64,000 bases of DNA from Eurosta solidaginis. Taxonomy: Eukaryota; Arthropoda; Insecta; Diptera; Tephritidae. The position numbers were made by a program, and so were the translations under genes. Shown one piece after another: positions 1 to 10,689 of this stretch (position 1 is its first letter; the number at the start of each line of letters is the position of its first letter). The stretch lies in NCBI RefSeq assembly GCF_040869045.1, contig NC_090324.1, positions 57,131,346-57,195,345 on the forward strand. Reading direction: 5' to 3'. The notes under the pieces are model-generated. The model saw nothing but the letters and a program-made list of their open reading frames with translations, did no database searches and had not been told where the DNA came from.

Positions 1-224
1 CATCCCTGAGCTGTGGCCCGGCAAAGACATTGTTTGTATTTTCATTTTGATAAAATGATGAGTATGTGTCTTCAACGCGAGTGTTTTTCGGTGCGCTGCA
101 GTTATTGTCTACTTAGTTATATATTTTGTCATTGTACTTGCTTTTTTGGCGTTTGCGGGCTTTGCGTATTGATTTTCATTGTTTAATTGTTTCGTTTTGT
201 GTATAATTATTTAATTTTTCCTAA
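1..224. other. Sequence upstream of a non-LTR ORF1
   Basis: No coding frame that I can support. It lies directly upstream of the non-LTR ORF1 remnant and may be that element's 5' untranslated region or flanking DNA. The window begins inside it, so its left limit cannot be seen. Confidence 0.3.
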
Positions 225-1096
225 TTGCAAACAATAGAACAAACAACAACAATATCAGAAACAACAAATTTAGCGAAGATGCCCGATACTAGAGCTTCCC
301 GGCAAGTGGTATTTACTCCCAACAAAAATTCGAGTGCAATCGGCAGATCTGGTTTAAAAGAGAGCTCGTTGCCTTCATCTTGGATTGAGCTTATTGAAGA
401 CAAATTGGAGATTGAGAGAACGGCCATCATTGAAGAGATTGCAGATCGTCTGAAAAGTTCTGAAGAGCGGCTTATGGCTGAAATGTCAAACCTAAAGAAG
501 GCGCTAAGCAAAATGGAGGAAAGAGTGGTTAAAACAGAAGCCCAGGTTGAATGCAATGAACAACTGGGAAAGGAAATTGCGCTACTAAAAAAAGAGTTAA
601 ATGAATGCCAAAAAAAAATCTGTCTCCAGTGACATAATAATTAATGGCCTCCCCGTCAGTGATGGTGAAAACATTAAAGGCACTGTTAACAAAATGTGCC
701 AATCATTGAAGGTGCCAGCATTGCCTATTTCCTCGGCGTTTCGTGTGCCTAACAAAAACAACAGCAAAACACCTGCATCTGTCATTGTACGACTGAGCTC
801 TTCTGATGATCGATCTACACTCTTTAAAGCAGTGGCCCGTTTTTGCAAAGAGAATAAGCGTCCACTAATGTTCGTGATGTAGGAATTAATTCGGACGGGA
901 AAATACACATACATGAGTGCCTAACCAAAAACAATCGTAAGCTAAACCATTTTGCAATGCAGTTGAGAAGAGAGAAAAAGCTCGTTGCTGCTTTCTAAAT
1001 TCGTGGATATGTGTATGTTCGTGTACGTCCAAATTGTAAAGCTTTCAAGGTGACTGATATCGACAGTATTGAGCGTGTTGTTGCTGCAGATACCTG
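225..1096 (+). pseudogene. Non-LTR retrotransposon ORF1 remnant (coiled coil plus RNA-binding domain)
   Basis: ORF1 proteins of this class coat the element RNA as chaperones. Three frame pieces follow one another: 225-632, 601-882 and 884-1096. The first holds a long charged heptad-like stretch (about residues 50-130, Glu/Lys/Leu rich) that should form a coiled coil. The second starts with SDIIINGLPVSDGENIKGTV, the usual opening of the RRM-like domain in such ORF1 proteins. The third carries the C-terminal domain (LTKNNRKLNHFAMQLRREKK) and has one internal stop near 998-1000. The first break sits in a run of nine A at about 609-617, consistent with a one-base indel. No ORF2 follows; coding potential ends near 1096. 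The family is probably L1/CR1/Jockey-like, but I cannot place the clade. Confidence 0.7.
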
Positions 1097-1230
1097 ATTA
1101 TGTATGATTAATGTTAAGTGTATCTAATATTATATATGCTCTTTGTTTTTCTCTAATCTTCTTTTTCAAACATTCCACTGTCCTCCTACACTCTCATCCT
1201 ATCATATGTTTAATTGTTGTCACTACCGTT
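1097..1230. other. Short noncoding stretch after ORF1 remnant
   Basis: AT-rich sequence with no frame that I can assign. It separates the ORF1 remnant from the inverted tail of element E. Confidence 0.4.
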
Positions 1231-1484
1231 TTATACTCAGTTGAGCAGAGCTCACAGAGTATATTAACTTTGATTGGATAACGGTTGGTTGTACAGGTAT
1301 AAAGGAATCGAGATAGATATAGAATTCCATATATCAAAATGATCCGTATCGAAAAAAAATTCGATTGAGCCATGTCCGTCCGTCCGTCCGTCCGTCTGCC
1401 CGTTAACACGATAAATTGAGTAAATTTTGAGGTATCTTGATGAAATTTGGTATGTAGGTTCCTGGGCACTCACTCAGATCACGT
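1231..1484 (-). mobile_element. Tail fragment of tandem-repeat element E, inverted
   Basis: This is the reverse complement of the last ~250 bp of the E copies that end at about 18206, 32460 and 49583. Shared landmarks read on the minus strand are the start GATCTGAG, the (GGAC)n microsatellite followed by ATGGCTC (here CCGTC repeats at 1377-1396), and the terminal ATACTC/GAGTAT hairpin with AACTGAGTAT. The repeat array and 5' end are missing, so the copy is 5'-truncated at the join with unrelated DNA at 1485. Confidence 0.85.
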
Positions 1485-1766
1485 TTCACAATAGTAGTGC
1501 GCTCTGGCTTGAAACTACCCTCGCATTCTTTCTGGGAAATTCGTTGCTTCGGTTTTGTGCGCTCATGAGGTTTTGTCAATGCCAGTGTTTCTCTCGCAGG
1601 TACCTTCGGTTTTGATTTGTTTGGCCCATTCGTTCCATCAACCCTTGCCCGATCTGCTGCCTTTGACTTTTCCGGTTTTTTGTCAAATCTCTTTCAGCAG
1701 CACTAGATTACTGCCGAACCCTTCTTCCAAACTGAAGTTAAGTGGCACATCCTGGTTCTCATAGCT
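1485..1766 (-). other. Unassigned segment with open minus-strand frame
   Basis: One minus-strand frame stays open from about 1694 to 1480. It is rich in Lys, Pro, Thr and Arg (for example KKPEKSKAADRARVD), a composition seen in the ORF1 or Gag of many retroelements. I recognise no domain. At 1766 the sequence joins the RTE reverse transcriptase tail abruptly; the N3 counterpart (from 36849 leftwards) instead continues with normal RTE coding sequence, so 1766 is a rearrangement breakpoint. Confidence 0.35.
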
Positions 1767-4155
1767 TGATATGTTGATGTCTGCGTATAGCTCGTACAGC
1801 TCATCATTAAATCTTCTTCGGTACTCTCCATTGCCGACGCGTAGAGGTCCATACATCTTTCGAAGAACTTTTCTCTCAAGCACTCCCAAAGCCGCTTCAT
1901 CTGCTGTTGTCATGGTCCATGCTTCTGCCCCATATAGCAGGACGGGTACGATAAGTGACTTGTAGAGTATGATTTTCGTTCGCCGAGAGAGGTCTTTACT
2001 TTTCAATTGCCTAGTTCAAAGTAGCATTTATTGGCAAGATTGATTCTTCGCTGGATTTCAGTGCTGATGTTGTTGCTAGTGTTGACGCTGGTTCCCAAAT
2101 AAACGAAGTATTTTACCATTTCGAAATTATGGCTGCCAGCAGTAGCGTGGTTGCCAAGGCGCGTATGCGCTGACTCTTTGCTCGATGACAGCAGGTACAT
2201 CGTTTTGTCCTCATTCACCATCAAACCCATCTTTACCGCTTCTTTTTCCAGTTTGGAGTAAGCAGAGCTAACAGCGCGGGTGTTAGGCCGATGATATCAA
2301 TGTCATCAACATATGCCAGTAATTGCACGCTTTTATAGTATATTGTTCCAGTGCAGTTAAGTTCTGCAGCTAGTATAATTTTCTCCAGCATCAAATTAAA
2401 GAAATCGCACGATAGCGGGTCACCCTGTCTGAAACCTCGTTTAGTTTCGAACGGCTCGGAGAGGTCGTTCAAAATTCTGACTGAGCTGATGGTGTTGCTC
2501 AACGTGGTTTTGTACAGCCCTATAAGTTTTGCGGGGAAACCAAATTCAGACATAGCGGCATATAGGCAGCTCCTTTTCGTGCTATCGAAGACGGCTTTAA
2601 AGTCGACGAAGAGGTGATGTGTGTCGATTCTCTTTTCACGGGTTTTTTCATCAGCCGGTTCACGGTGGGCTTCAATCTTTCGCACAATACACTTGAAAGG
2701 ACCTTATATGCGATATTAAGAAGGCTGATTCCAAGATAGTTGGTGCATTTTGCAGTGTCCCCCTTCTTGTGGACTGGGCAAAGAATACTTAGATTCCAAC
2801 CGCCGGTCATGCACTCGTCCGCCCATATTTTGCTAAGAAGCTGCTGCATGCGCCTTACCAACTCCTCGCCGCCGTACTTGAATAGCTCCGCGGGCAATCC
2901 ATCAGCGCCCACGGCCGTGTGGTTTTTCAATCTGGTTATTGCTATTCTAACTTCGTCATAATCGGGCGGAGGGACATAAATTCCATCACCATCGATTGCG
3001 GGATCGGGTTCTTCATCTCTGCGCGGTGAATTGCTGCCTCCATTTGGGAGAGCAGAGAAGTATTGCCTCCATAATCTAAGCACTCTCTGGACATGAGTTA
3101 CAAAGCCGCCGTTTTCATTCCTACAGGTGTTTGCCCCGGTCTTAAAACCTTCCCTCTATCGCTGTATTTTTGGTAGAATTTTCGGCCGTTATTCCTGGTG
3201 GCTAGCAGCTCAAGCTCCTCGCACTCACGCCTTTCTGCTTCTGCTTTTTTCTTCCTGAAAAGGCATCTCGCTTCCCTTTTCAAATCACGATAGTCTTCAC
3301 ACACTCCTCTCTTCGCGCTCGCTTTTAACGTAGCCCTGTAGGCAGCGTCTTTTCTTTCGATTGCAACGCGGCATTCTTCATCGTACCAGTTGTTTTTTCC
3401 TGGCCGCCGGTAACCAATTTTTTCCTCGGCGGCAGTATGAAGTTCTTTGGAGATATGCTCCAATTGCTCCTGTATTCCTTCAGGATGAGTTGTGCTCTCA
3501 GAGAGCAGGTGTGAGAGTCGAGTTGCGAAATCATTGGCAGTCTGTTGTGATTGAAGCTTTTCGACGTCTAGCTTTCTTTGTTTCTTTTGTTCCTTGGTTT
3601 TAGCCGCGTTGAGGCGGGTGCGTATTTTGGCTGCAAAGAGATAATGGTCCGAGTCAATGTTAGGTCCTCGGATCGTGCGCACATCTAAAACACTGGAGAC
3701 ATGCCGTCCGTCTATCACAACGTGATCGATCTGATTGCGAGTATTTCCATCAGGAGACAGCCATGTAGCTGGATGTATCTTTTTATGCATGAACCTCGTG
3801 CTGGATATGACCATGTTTCGAGCACCGGCAAAGTTAATCAGCCTCAGTTCGTTAGGAGAAGTTTCCTTGTGTAGGCTGAACTCTCCGACTGTAGGGCCAA
3901 AAACACCTTCTTTGCTCACCCTGGCGTTAAAGTCGCCAAGCACGACTTTTATATCATGACGGGGACAGCGCTCGTATGTGCGTTCTAATTGTTAATAAAA
4001 AGTGTCTTCCACCTCATCGTCTTTCTCCTCTGTCGGCGCATGTACGCAGATGAATGATATATTAAAAAATTTTGCTTTTATTTGGATAGCGGCGAGACGC
4101 TCGTCCACAGGCGTGAACGCCAGCACTTGGCGACAAAGTATCTCTCCCACCACGA
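1767..4155 (-). pseudogene. RTE-type non-LTR retrotransposon, endonuclease-reverse transcriptase, broken copy 1
   Basis: A minus-strand polyprotein remnant that would nick target DNA and copy RNA into it. From 5' to 3' on the minus strand: apurinic-type endonuclease core (4155-3500; FICVHAPTEE, LGDFNARVS, then NQIDHVVI and SDHYLF), a Lys/Arg-rich linker (3500-3100), and reverse transcriptase (3083-1767; AVGADGLPAELFKYGGEE, HHLFVDFKAVFDS, GFRQGDPLSCDFFN, and AYVDDIDII where YADD is usual). Insect proteins of this type are often mislabelled craniofacial development protein 2-like. It is 5'-truncated at the BEL junction (4155), has a stop near 3990 and several frameshifts, and loses its C-terminus at 1767. 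It lies antisense inside BEL. Confidence 0.85.
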
Positions 4156-7100
4156 ATCCGACCACAAATCTTGATTGGACTAAATAACGCAGCACTTGGA
4201 TCTCCGTTGAAATCCTTATATGGTGGCGCAAATGAGCCAATAGCTGAAAAGTCCAAACTCTGTTGGACATTGAAAGGCCCTACGCCAGGTATTGGTCATG
4301 ATATCCCAAACTACGTCTATCACATATGTGACTGTTCCACCCAAACAGAGTTGCTTCAATTAACGAAATCTTACTTCTGCCTGGAGAGTTTAGGCGTTTC
4401 GGCTAACCTTACCTCATTAATATCTAAAGATGATGATCTGGCAATGAAGCAGCTGGAGCAATACACTGTGCGAATCGGCAATCGATTTTTAAACTAGTCT
4501 CTTATGGAAGAGTCATGAAATCACTTTACCTGATAGCATGCCGATGGCTTTATTTCGAGTGCGATGCCTGCAAAAAAAGATGCAAAGAGAGCCAAAGTTG
4601 ACTGAGGTACTTCAGCAGAAGATTGACGACTACTTACAAAAAGGGTATGCCAGACGTATGTCAGCAACCGACGTTGCCACCAAAAAATGCTGGTATCTTC
4701 CGGTGTTTGCGGTAACCAGCCCTAACAAACCAGGCAAGGTGCGCCTAGTATGGGATGCAGCCGCAAAGGCTAATGGCGTATCACTGAATGACATGTTGCT
4801 CAAAGGGCCCGACCCAACAACTCCTCTGCTGTCACTATTATTCAATTTTCGGCAAAGGCGAGTAGCTATCTCGGCCGATATAGCTGAAATGTTTCATCAG
4901 GTTTGAGTTCAGAAAGAAGACCACAACTTTATGCGCTTCTTATGGTATGAACCCAACGCCGATGAACCGACAACTTTCGTGAAGAGAGTGATGACCTTTG
5001 GAGCTACGTGTTCACCCAGTTGGGCCCAATATGTCAAAAATAAAAATGCTGCAGAGTTTCAAGAAGAGTTTCCTCGTGCTTCACAATGTATTACTGAGCA
5101 TCACTATGTAGACGATATATTGGTAAGTGTTGACACTGAAGAAGAAGCAATAAAGTTGGTAAACGATGTCCGTCACGTTCATGCGATGGGAGGTTTCCAT
5201 ATTCGAAACTTCTTGTCCAATTCAGACCGCGTTCTATCTGCGTTGAACGAAACCTCAACCGATGCCCTTTGTCTCGATCTTGAAAAAGAGCTAACAACTG
5301 AGAAGTTACTAGTCATGTGGTGAATCACCGCCAGTGATCATTTGGGATTTCGGGTTTCCCCCAAATACAGGGATTCCGATATCTTTGTTCACCATCGACG
5401 ACCAACCAAGCGCGAAGTTTTTAGTTTGGTTATAACAATATATGACCCAATCGGGCTGATCGGTTTCTACGTTATATATGCTAAAGTCATCCTGCAGGAA
5501 ATATGGAGAGCTGGCTGCGAATAGTACGATCCGATTCCCGAGGACCAATTTAAAAAATGGATTAGATGTCTTAGACTTATCCAAAAAATAAGGAGTCTGA
5601 AAATCCCACGCTCGTATATTCGTATTGAATTTGGCAGTTATTCACCTCATATAGAGTTGCACACCTTCGTCGATGCAAGTGAAACCAGCTACGCGGCAGT
5701 ATGTTACCTTCGATACTCTTCCGGCAGCATAATTAACTGTACGATAGTTGCCAGCAAAAAAAGAGTACCCCCACTCAAATTGATATCAATACCTCGATTT
5801 GAATTAAAAGCTGTAAGTATCGACTGCTCCGTATACTGGTCAGACTCACGACAGTACTCGCTTGGCTGCATGCTAATCATCGTCGCTACAAACAGTTTGT
5901 GGCATTTCGAGTCAGTGAAATTTTAGAACTAACTGATGTCAATCAATGGCGTTGGGTTCCAACAGCAGAAAATGTTGCCGACGAAGCCACCAAATGGCAC
6001 GGTGATCCAAACTTTTCAAACGACCATCGATGGTTTAGTGGACCATCCTTTCTGTATCTTCCCCGGAATGAATGGCCCGTACCTGTACAACAAAAATACG
6101 TTTCAACAGAAGAACTTCGCACACAATTTACTGGAGTTCACAGTTTACCGGCAGAATATCTTGTTGGGCCTAAACCGGAGAACTTTTCATCATGGGACCG
6201 TCTTTTTAAGGCAACTGCTAGGACCTTTTCCTGCGCTCGCATTTGGTTAAATTTGGTACGGGGTATTAAAAATGTATGCGGTGTCCCGAGTACCGACGAT
6301 TTTCGTAAGGCAGAAAGTTTTTTTTTTGGAAAAAAGCCCAGTAAGATGTTTTCAAAGACTCGACAGCTTCTTTGGAAACTGGAACAACTGGAAAAGTTGT
6401 TGGAAAATCTAGCGATATATACAACCTATCACCCTATTTGGATGACCACGGTGTTTTAAGAATAGATGGATGTGTTAAGATTGCAGGGCGACCAGATCCA
6501 GTTTTGCTACCAAACAACCACCGTATTACACACTTGATCATAAACGACTTTCACATCAAGTACCATCATGGTATCAAAGAAACCGTAGTCAACGAAATAC
6601 GTCACAATTACTGGGTACCAAAACTCCGCGTTGTGACCAACAAAGTTCGTCGCAATTGTCAGATTTGCAAAAACAGAGGTGTTCAACCACAGCCACCTAG
6701 AATGGCATGCTTACCTCCAGCACGTACCGCACAGTTTTGCCGTCCGTTTTCTTATGTGGGTGTTGACTATTTTGGTCCTCTTCTGGTGGCAGTCAGGAGG
6801 AGCGCCGAAAAGAGGTATGGGGAGTTGTTCACCTGTTTGACAACCAGAGCTGTGCACCTGGAAATCGCATATTCGTTGTCTACTTATTCCTGAATTTTGG
6901 CAGTACGAAATTTTATGGCGCGCAGAGGAAGCCCGTTAGAAATATGGAGTGACAACGGCACACATTTTAAGGGTGCTGAAAGAGAAATGAGCTCCGGGTT
7001 TGAGCTGGTGGACCAGAACCGCATAACGACGTTGGGTCAACGAATATTTTCCCAGCATTACCAGAAGGACAAAATGGTTTTCGGAAGTAAAAGGTATTGA

Positions 7101-7303
7101 AGTCGGTGATATTGCTTATATAATCGATCCAAATAATCCAAGAAATTGTTGGCCCAAGGGTAGAGTGATTGAAGTGCATAAAAGCGGAAGGGTAAGAAGC
7201 GCTACACTCCAGGCCGCATCCGGAATTTATTAGAGGCCTGCTGCCAAGATAGCCATTATGGACTTGAAGGGCTCAGTACACCCTGATGGACAGGATATAC
7301 CGA
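4156..7303 (+). pseudogene. BEL/Pao retrotransposon pol remnant (N1)
   Basis: This is the pol half of a BEL-family polyprotein, continuing BEL sequence interrupted by the antisense RTE. Order: linker (4171-4497), reverse transcriptase (4538-5330; RLVWDAAAKANG, TFGATCSPS, YVDDILVS near 5106), Pao-type region (5342-5620), RNase H (5657-5990; HTFVDASETSYAAVCYLR) and integrase (6372-7100; HH..NCQICKN zinc finger, GVDYFGPL, WSDNGTHF). Stops and frameshifts break it throughout. A deletion after LKAV near 5814 removes about 17 residues and shifts frame. About 360 bp of integrase carrying the catalytic Glu region is missing near 7025, by comparison with 27306-27664. N3 shares both deletions. It cannot encode an active polymerase. 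Confidence 0.9.
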
Positions 7304-7322
7304 GGGGGGGGGGGGGGGGGGG
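7304..7322 (+). repeat. Poly-G tract (19 G)
   Basis: A run of 19 G between the BEL pol end and the 3' LTR. The N2 BEL copy has only a short G-rich purine run at this place (CCAGGGAAGAG near 27942), so the run expanded at the polypurine-tract position. The N3 duplicate has 23 G. Confidence 0.9.
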
Positions 7323-7324
7323 AG

Positions 7325-7632
7325 TGTTGCGAAAAATCTGGCCACACGGCCGGCATAAATCCCACTATTTCCCCGCGAAAAACATGCATACGCTTCGGCC
7401 GCTGATTGGCTCATAAAATTCAGGTGATCAAAATTGAAGAGAACGTAGGTAAAAGAAAACTTCGTAATAGGAGACAAAGTTAGTACGTGAATTAACGGCA
7501 GAGTGATACGAATAAATTTTTTAATCCTCCTTTTTAAATAAAGAATAACGGATCGCAAAAATTTGCGACCTTTTTTTAATATTGGCAAATAAAGAATAAC
7601 GGGTTGCAAAAAAATTTCGACTTTTTTTAAAA
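7325..7632 (+). repeat. BEL 3' LTR (N1)
   Basis: A 308-bp LTR starting TGTTGCGAAAAATCTGG and ending in a T-rich stretch plus TAAAA, followed by ACGCA. It matches the LTRs at 22106-22407 and 27952-28258. It holds AAATAAAGAATAACGG-type repeats near its end that include possible poly(A) signals. Confidence 0.9.
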
Positions 7633-7647
7633 ACGCATTTAAATAAA

Positions 7648-8881
7648 ATGAGTAAATGGCAAGAAATTCATAACAAATTATCTGAAGAAAAAACTAAAGC
7701 GGAAAAAGCATACAAATGCATAAATAAAAACGCAACGATAAAGCCAGTAACTATAGTTAAACATTTAAACACCATCGTAGAAGCCCTAATTAATATAGGA
7801 CAATTATCAATACAGTAAATAATATACTCACTAAAGAACACCCAGCAGAAGCTTACCAATTCCTTTCCCACGTTCCCGCAAATTAGTATCCTCTTTAGCA
7901 AGATACAACATAGAAATATCGATACCAACTACAGTAGGGGAAAATCTTCAAACTGAATTTAACGCCGTTCTAACAGAACCTTCTCGAAACCGCACCCCTT
8001 CACCTGCATTGAGTCAAACCTCATCAGTGGAAGAATAGAAAACACTACATATCCCACTCATAAAAATCACAATGTCACAAACAGTTGTAGAATTCATCAA
8101 AACTGCCTCATCAGTGCTACCAGAATTTGATGGCAAACCTGAAAATTTGCACAGTTTCTTAGATGCCCTTGATATTCTCGACCAAATCAAGGATAATCAT
8201 TAAGCCTTAGCTATAACCATGATAAATACCAAGGTTAAAGGTACTGCAAGAAACTTTATTAGCAACGAAACTACCATCTCACAAATAAAATCAAAATTGA
8301 GAACGACAATAAAAGGCGAGTCAGTGGAGGTTTTGACAGCAAAACTCCTAAATATCCAACAGCGCAGCAAAACTGCAAATCAGTACACAGCAGAAATAGG
8401 AAAAATAACTAGGTCCCTGGAGGGAGCATATATCTCGGATGGCTTAAATCCAGACTTGGCAACCAGATATGCAACCCAAGTAGCAGTCAAAGCGATGTGT
8501 AAGAACTGCTCGAATGAGAAAGTAAAAATGATTATGCAGGCAGGAACGTTCATAACAATGAATGATGAGATTTCAAAATTTACAAATAGCTGTACCGAAA
8601 TAACGGGTAGCTCAAACACAATTTTAAATATACGGCAACAAACTCAATACCGGAGTAATTTTTGTGGGGGTTGTCGAAGTAACAGCTATGGGAATTACCG
8701 AGTTAGAAGATTTTGGCCGCAACAGAGATACAATAACAACCTTGGAATAAACAGCAATAATAGTAATAATTCCCGACGAGGGGCACAGACCCAAAACAAT
8801 AACAGACCTTACAATCAGAGTCGCAACGTGCGAAGTTTAAATCAGCAGGAAAACCAGGAAACTCCACTTCAAGATCAATAA
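7648..8881 (+). pseudogene. Ty3/Gypsy Gag, defective (N1)
   Basis: Remnant of the capsid gene of a Ty3/Gypsy element. It starts at ATG 7648 (MSKWQEIHNKL). Reading breaks at about 7800 (small deletion), then at the CAAATTAG position near 7885, where a one-base deletion seems to precede the VSSLARYN-like part, and at an in-frame TAA at 8201-8203. The last frame, 8219-8881, is open for 220 codons. It begins INTKVKGTARNF and ends Asn/Arg/Gln-rich with no CCHC knuckle visible, as in some insect Gypsy lineages. The CAAATTAG defect and the TAA recur in N2 and N3, so the ancestor was already defective. The BEL LTR sits 10 bp upstream of the start. Confidence 0.75.
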
Positions 8882-8907
8882 ATAGAAAAATATATGTACT
8901 AAACCAA

Positions 8908-9530
8908 CATTTAAACAGTTATATATCTACAAGAACATCATTAAATAACTCAATTTCCAATTTTTTAGTAGATATAGGAGCAGATATCTCAATTATTAAA
9001 AATAATCAAATAGATAATCATGCAAAAATAAATACAACACAAATAATAGAGTTAAAGGGCATAGGTCAAGGTATAACCAACACAATAGGCACAATAAAAG
9101 CGGATTTAAAAGGTGATGACCTTCTAATTTATCATAAATTCACGCTGAAGCAGACGACTTCCCAATACCATGCGATGGAATCATAGGATTAGACTTTATT
9201 AAAAAATATAATTGCATTTTAGACTATGGAAAAACAGAGGATAAACTAATCCTAAGACCATACGATTTTCCCCAATCCATCAGAATGTATCTAACAAATT
9301 ACCTGACCGCCAACACAATTACAATCACTGCTAGATCTGAAGTCATTAGAGAGGTAACAGTAAACACTGATAATAAAACCATCTTCATACCCCACTAAGA
9401 ACTCGCGGAAGGCATTTTTGTAGCAAACACAATCACAAACAAAGATCAAAATTTTGTCAGAATAATTAACACCACATAAAAACACAACTATTCAAAATTA
9501 CAAAATACACAATGAAAACTTAGATGACTA
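8908..9530 (+). pseudogene. Ty3/Gypsy aspartic protease region (N1)
   Basis: A retroviral-type protease remnant. The active-site motif reads VDIGADISII near 8965, with Ile for the Thr of the standard DTGA; the N2 copy keeps DTGAD, and N3 shares the Ile. A later motif, IIGLDFIKKYNC near 9183, fits the protease C-terminal half. Frameshifts near 9140 and stops near 9397 and 9475 break it. Confidence 0.75.
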
Positions 9531-9953
9531 TAATTTAATTAAAACAAACGCACACAATAAACAGAGTAATGACACAGAAAAATTAAAAAGATTAACCAAA
9601 AATTTCCCAAAATTTGTCAATTCACAATTAACTTCATTATGCACAGAATTCATAGACATTTTTGCACTAGAAACAGAACCAATTTCCACTAATAATTTTT
9701 ACAAACAAAACTACACATGAAAGACAACACACCAGTCTACATAAAAAACTATAGATTGTCCGAGACACAAAAAGAGGAAATAAGTAAGCAGGTTAATAAA
9801 TTGATCGAAGACGACATTATAGAACCTTCAATATCAGAGTATAACAGTCCAATTTTACTGGTACCCAAAAAATCACTACCAGGTAATACAGAAAAAAGAT
9901 GGAGACTGGTAGTTGACTACAGACAAGTAAACAAAAAACTAGCAGCGTCGTAG
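9531..9953 (+). pseudogene. Ty3/Gypsy reverse transcriptase, N-terminal part only (N1)
   Basis: Carries the fingers region (TPVYIKNYRLSETQKEEI, then YNSPILLVPKKS and RWRLVVDYRQVNKKL). The frame stops at 9953. The palm with the catalytic YxDD box is absent: the next recognisable sequence already belongs to the connection and RNase H domains. N3 has the same deletion, so it predates the duplication. Confidence 0.85.
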
Positions 9954-10500
9954 TATTCGGTTTGTACCGAATTTCGAGGAATACTCAAGAAAGAATGTCT
10001 CCTTCGACTGGACACAAGAAAGTTCAAAAAGCTTTTGTCTACTTAAGGAAGCACTAATTAGCCCAAAACTTTTGCAATACCCCGACTTAAATAAAGAATT
10101 CTGCATAACAACAGACGCTAGTGGGTATGCTTGCGGAGCAGTCCTTAGCCAAGAATACGATGACAAACAGTTACCAATTGCCTACGCCTCTAGACCCTTC
10201 ACAAAAGGTGAAACTAACAAAGCTACAATAGAAAAAGAACTAGCAGCAATCCATTGGGCCATAACCTTCTTTAGACCATACGTCTATGGAAGAAAATTCC
10301 TAATTAAGACCGACCATCGTCCTTTAACATACCTTTTCTCGATGAAGAGTCCTTCATCTAATTAACATGAGTAAGACTCGATTTAGAAGAATACGATTTT
10401 GAAGTGGAGTACATTGCCGGAAAAGAAAATCATGTAGTGGACGCATTGTCTCGCATTAACATAACAAATTTAAAAGAAATGTCAGTGGAAGCATAAAAAA
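9954..10500 (+). pseudogene. Ty3/Gypsy RNase H domain (N1)
   Basis: The RNase H domain is recognisable from ITTDASGYACGAVLSQ, PIAYASRPF, EKELAAIHWAITFFRPYVYGR and TDHRPLTYLFS (10072-10365). A frameshift near 10363 is followed by the usual VDALSR-like end (VVDALSRIN near 10440). Upstream, 9985-10071 encodes the connection region in another frame. The element E insertion at 10617 follows at once. Confidence 0.8.
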
Positions 10501-10689
10501 TAATGAAAGTTTCAACTAGATCAGCAGCTAAAAATATAAAAAATAACATTAAAATTAAAGAAAGTCACACAGAGAACCACAAGATGTATGAAGCGCTAAA
10601 TAAATTTAAAGTAAAACAAGTAAGGAAGGCTAAGTTCGGGTGTAACCGAACATAACATACTCAGTTGAGAGCTATGGAGACAAAATAAG

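Noticed and set aside
2351..2617. Plus-strand ORFs over the RTE element (also 37378-37674 and 37797-38018)
   Set aside because: They are shadows of the minus-strand reverse transcriptase frame, where the motifs are found.
4062..4270. Minus-strand frames running from BEL into RTE near 4156-4270 and 39222-39327
   Set aside because: The first ~35 codons are antisense BEL linker; only the part left of the junction is RTE.
7256..7928. Minus-strand frames over the BEL LTR and Gypsy gag start
   Set aside because: They are antisense to a recognisable LTR and Gag and contain no motif.
10617..10660. Element E as a classical Helitron
   Set aside because: The ends lack the usual TC start and CTRR 3' end in either orientation; kept as unclassified rather than assigned.
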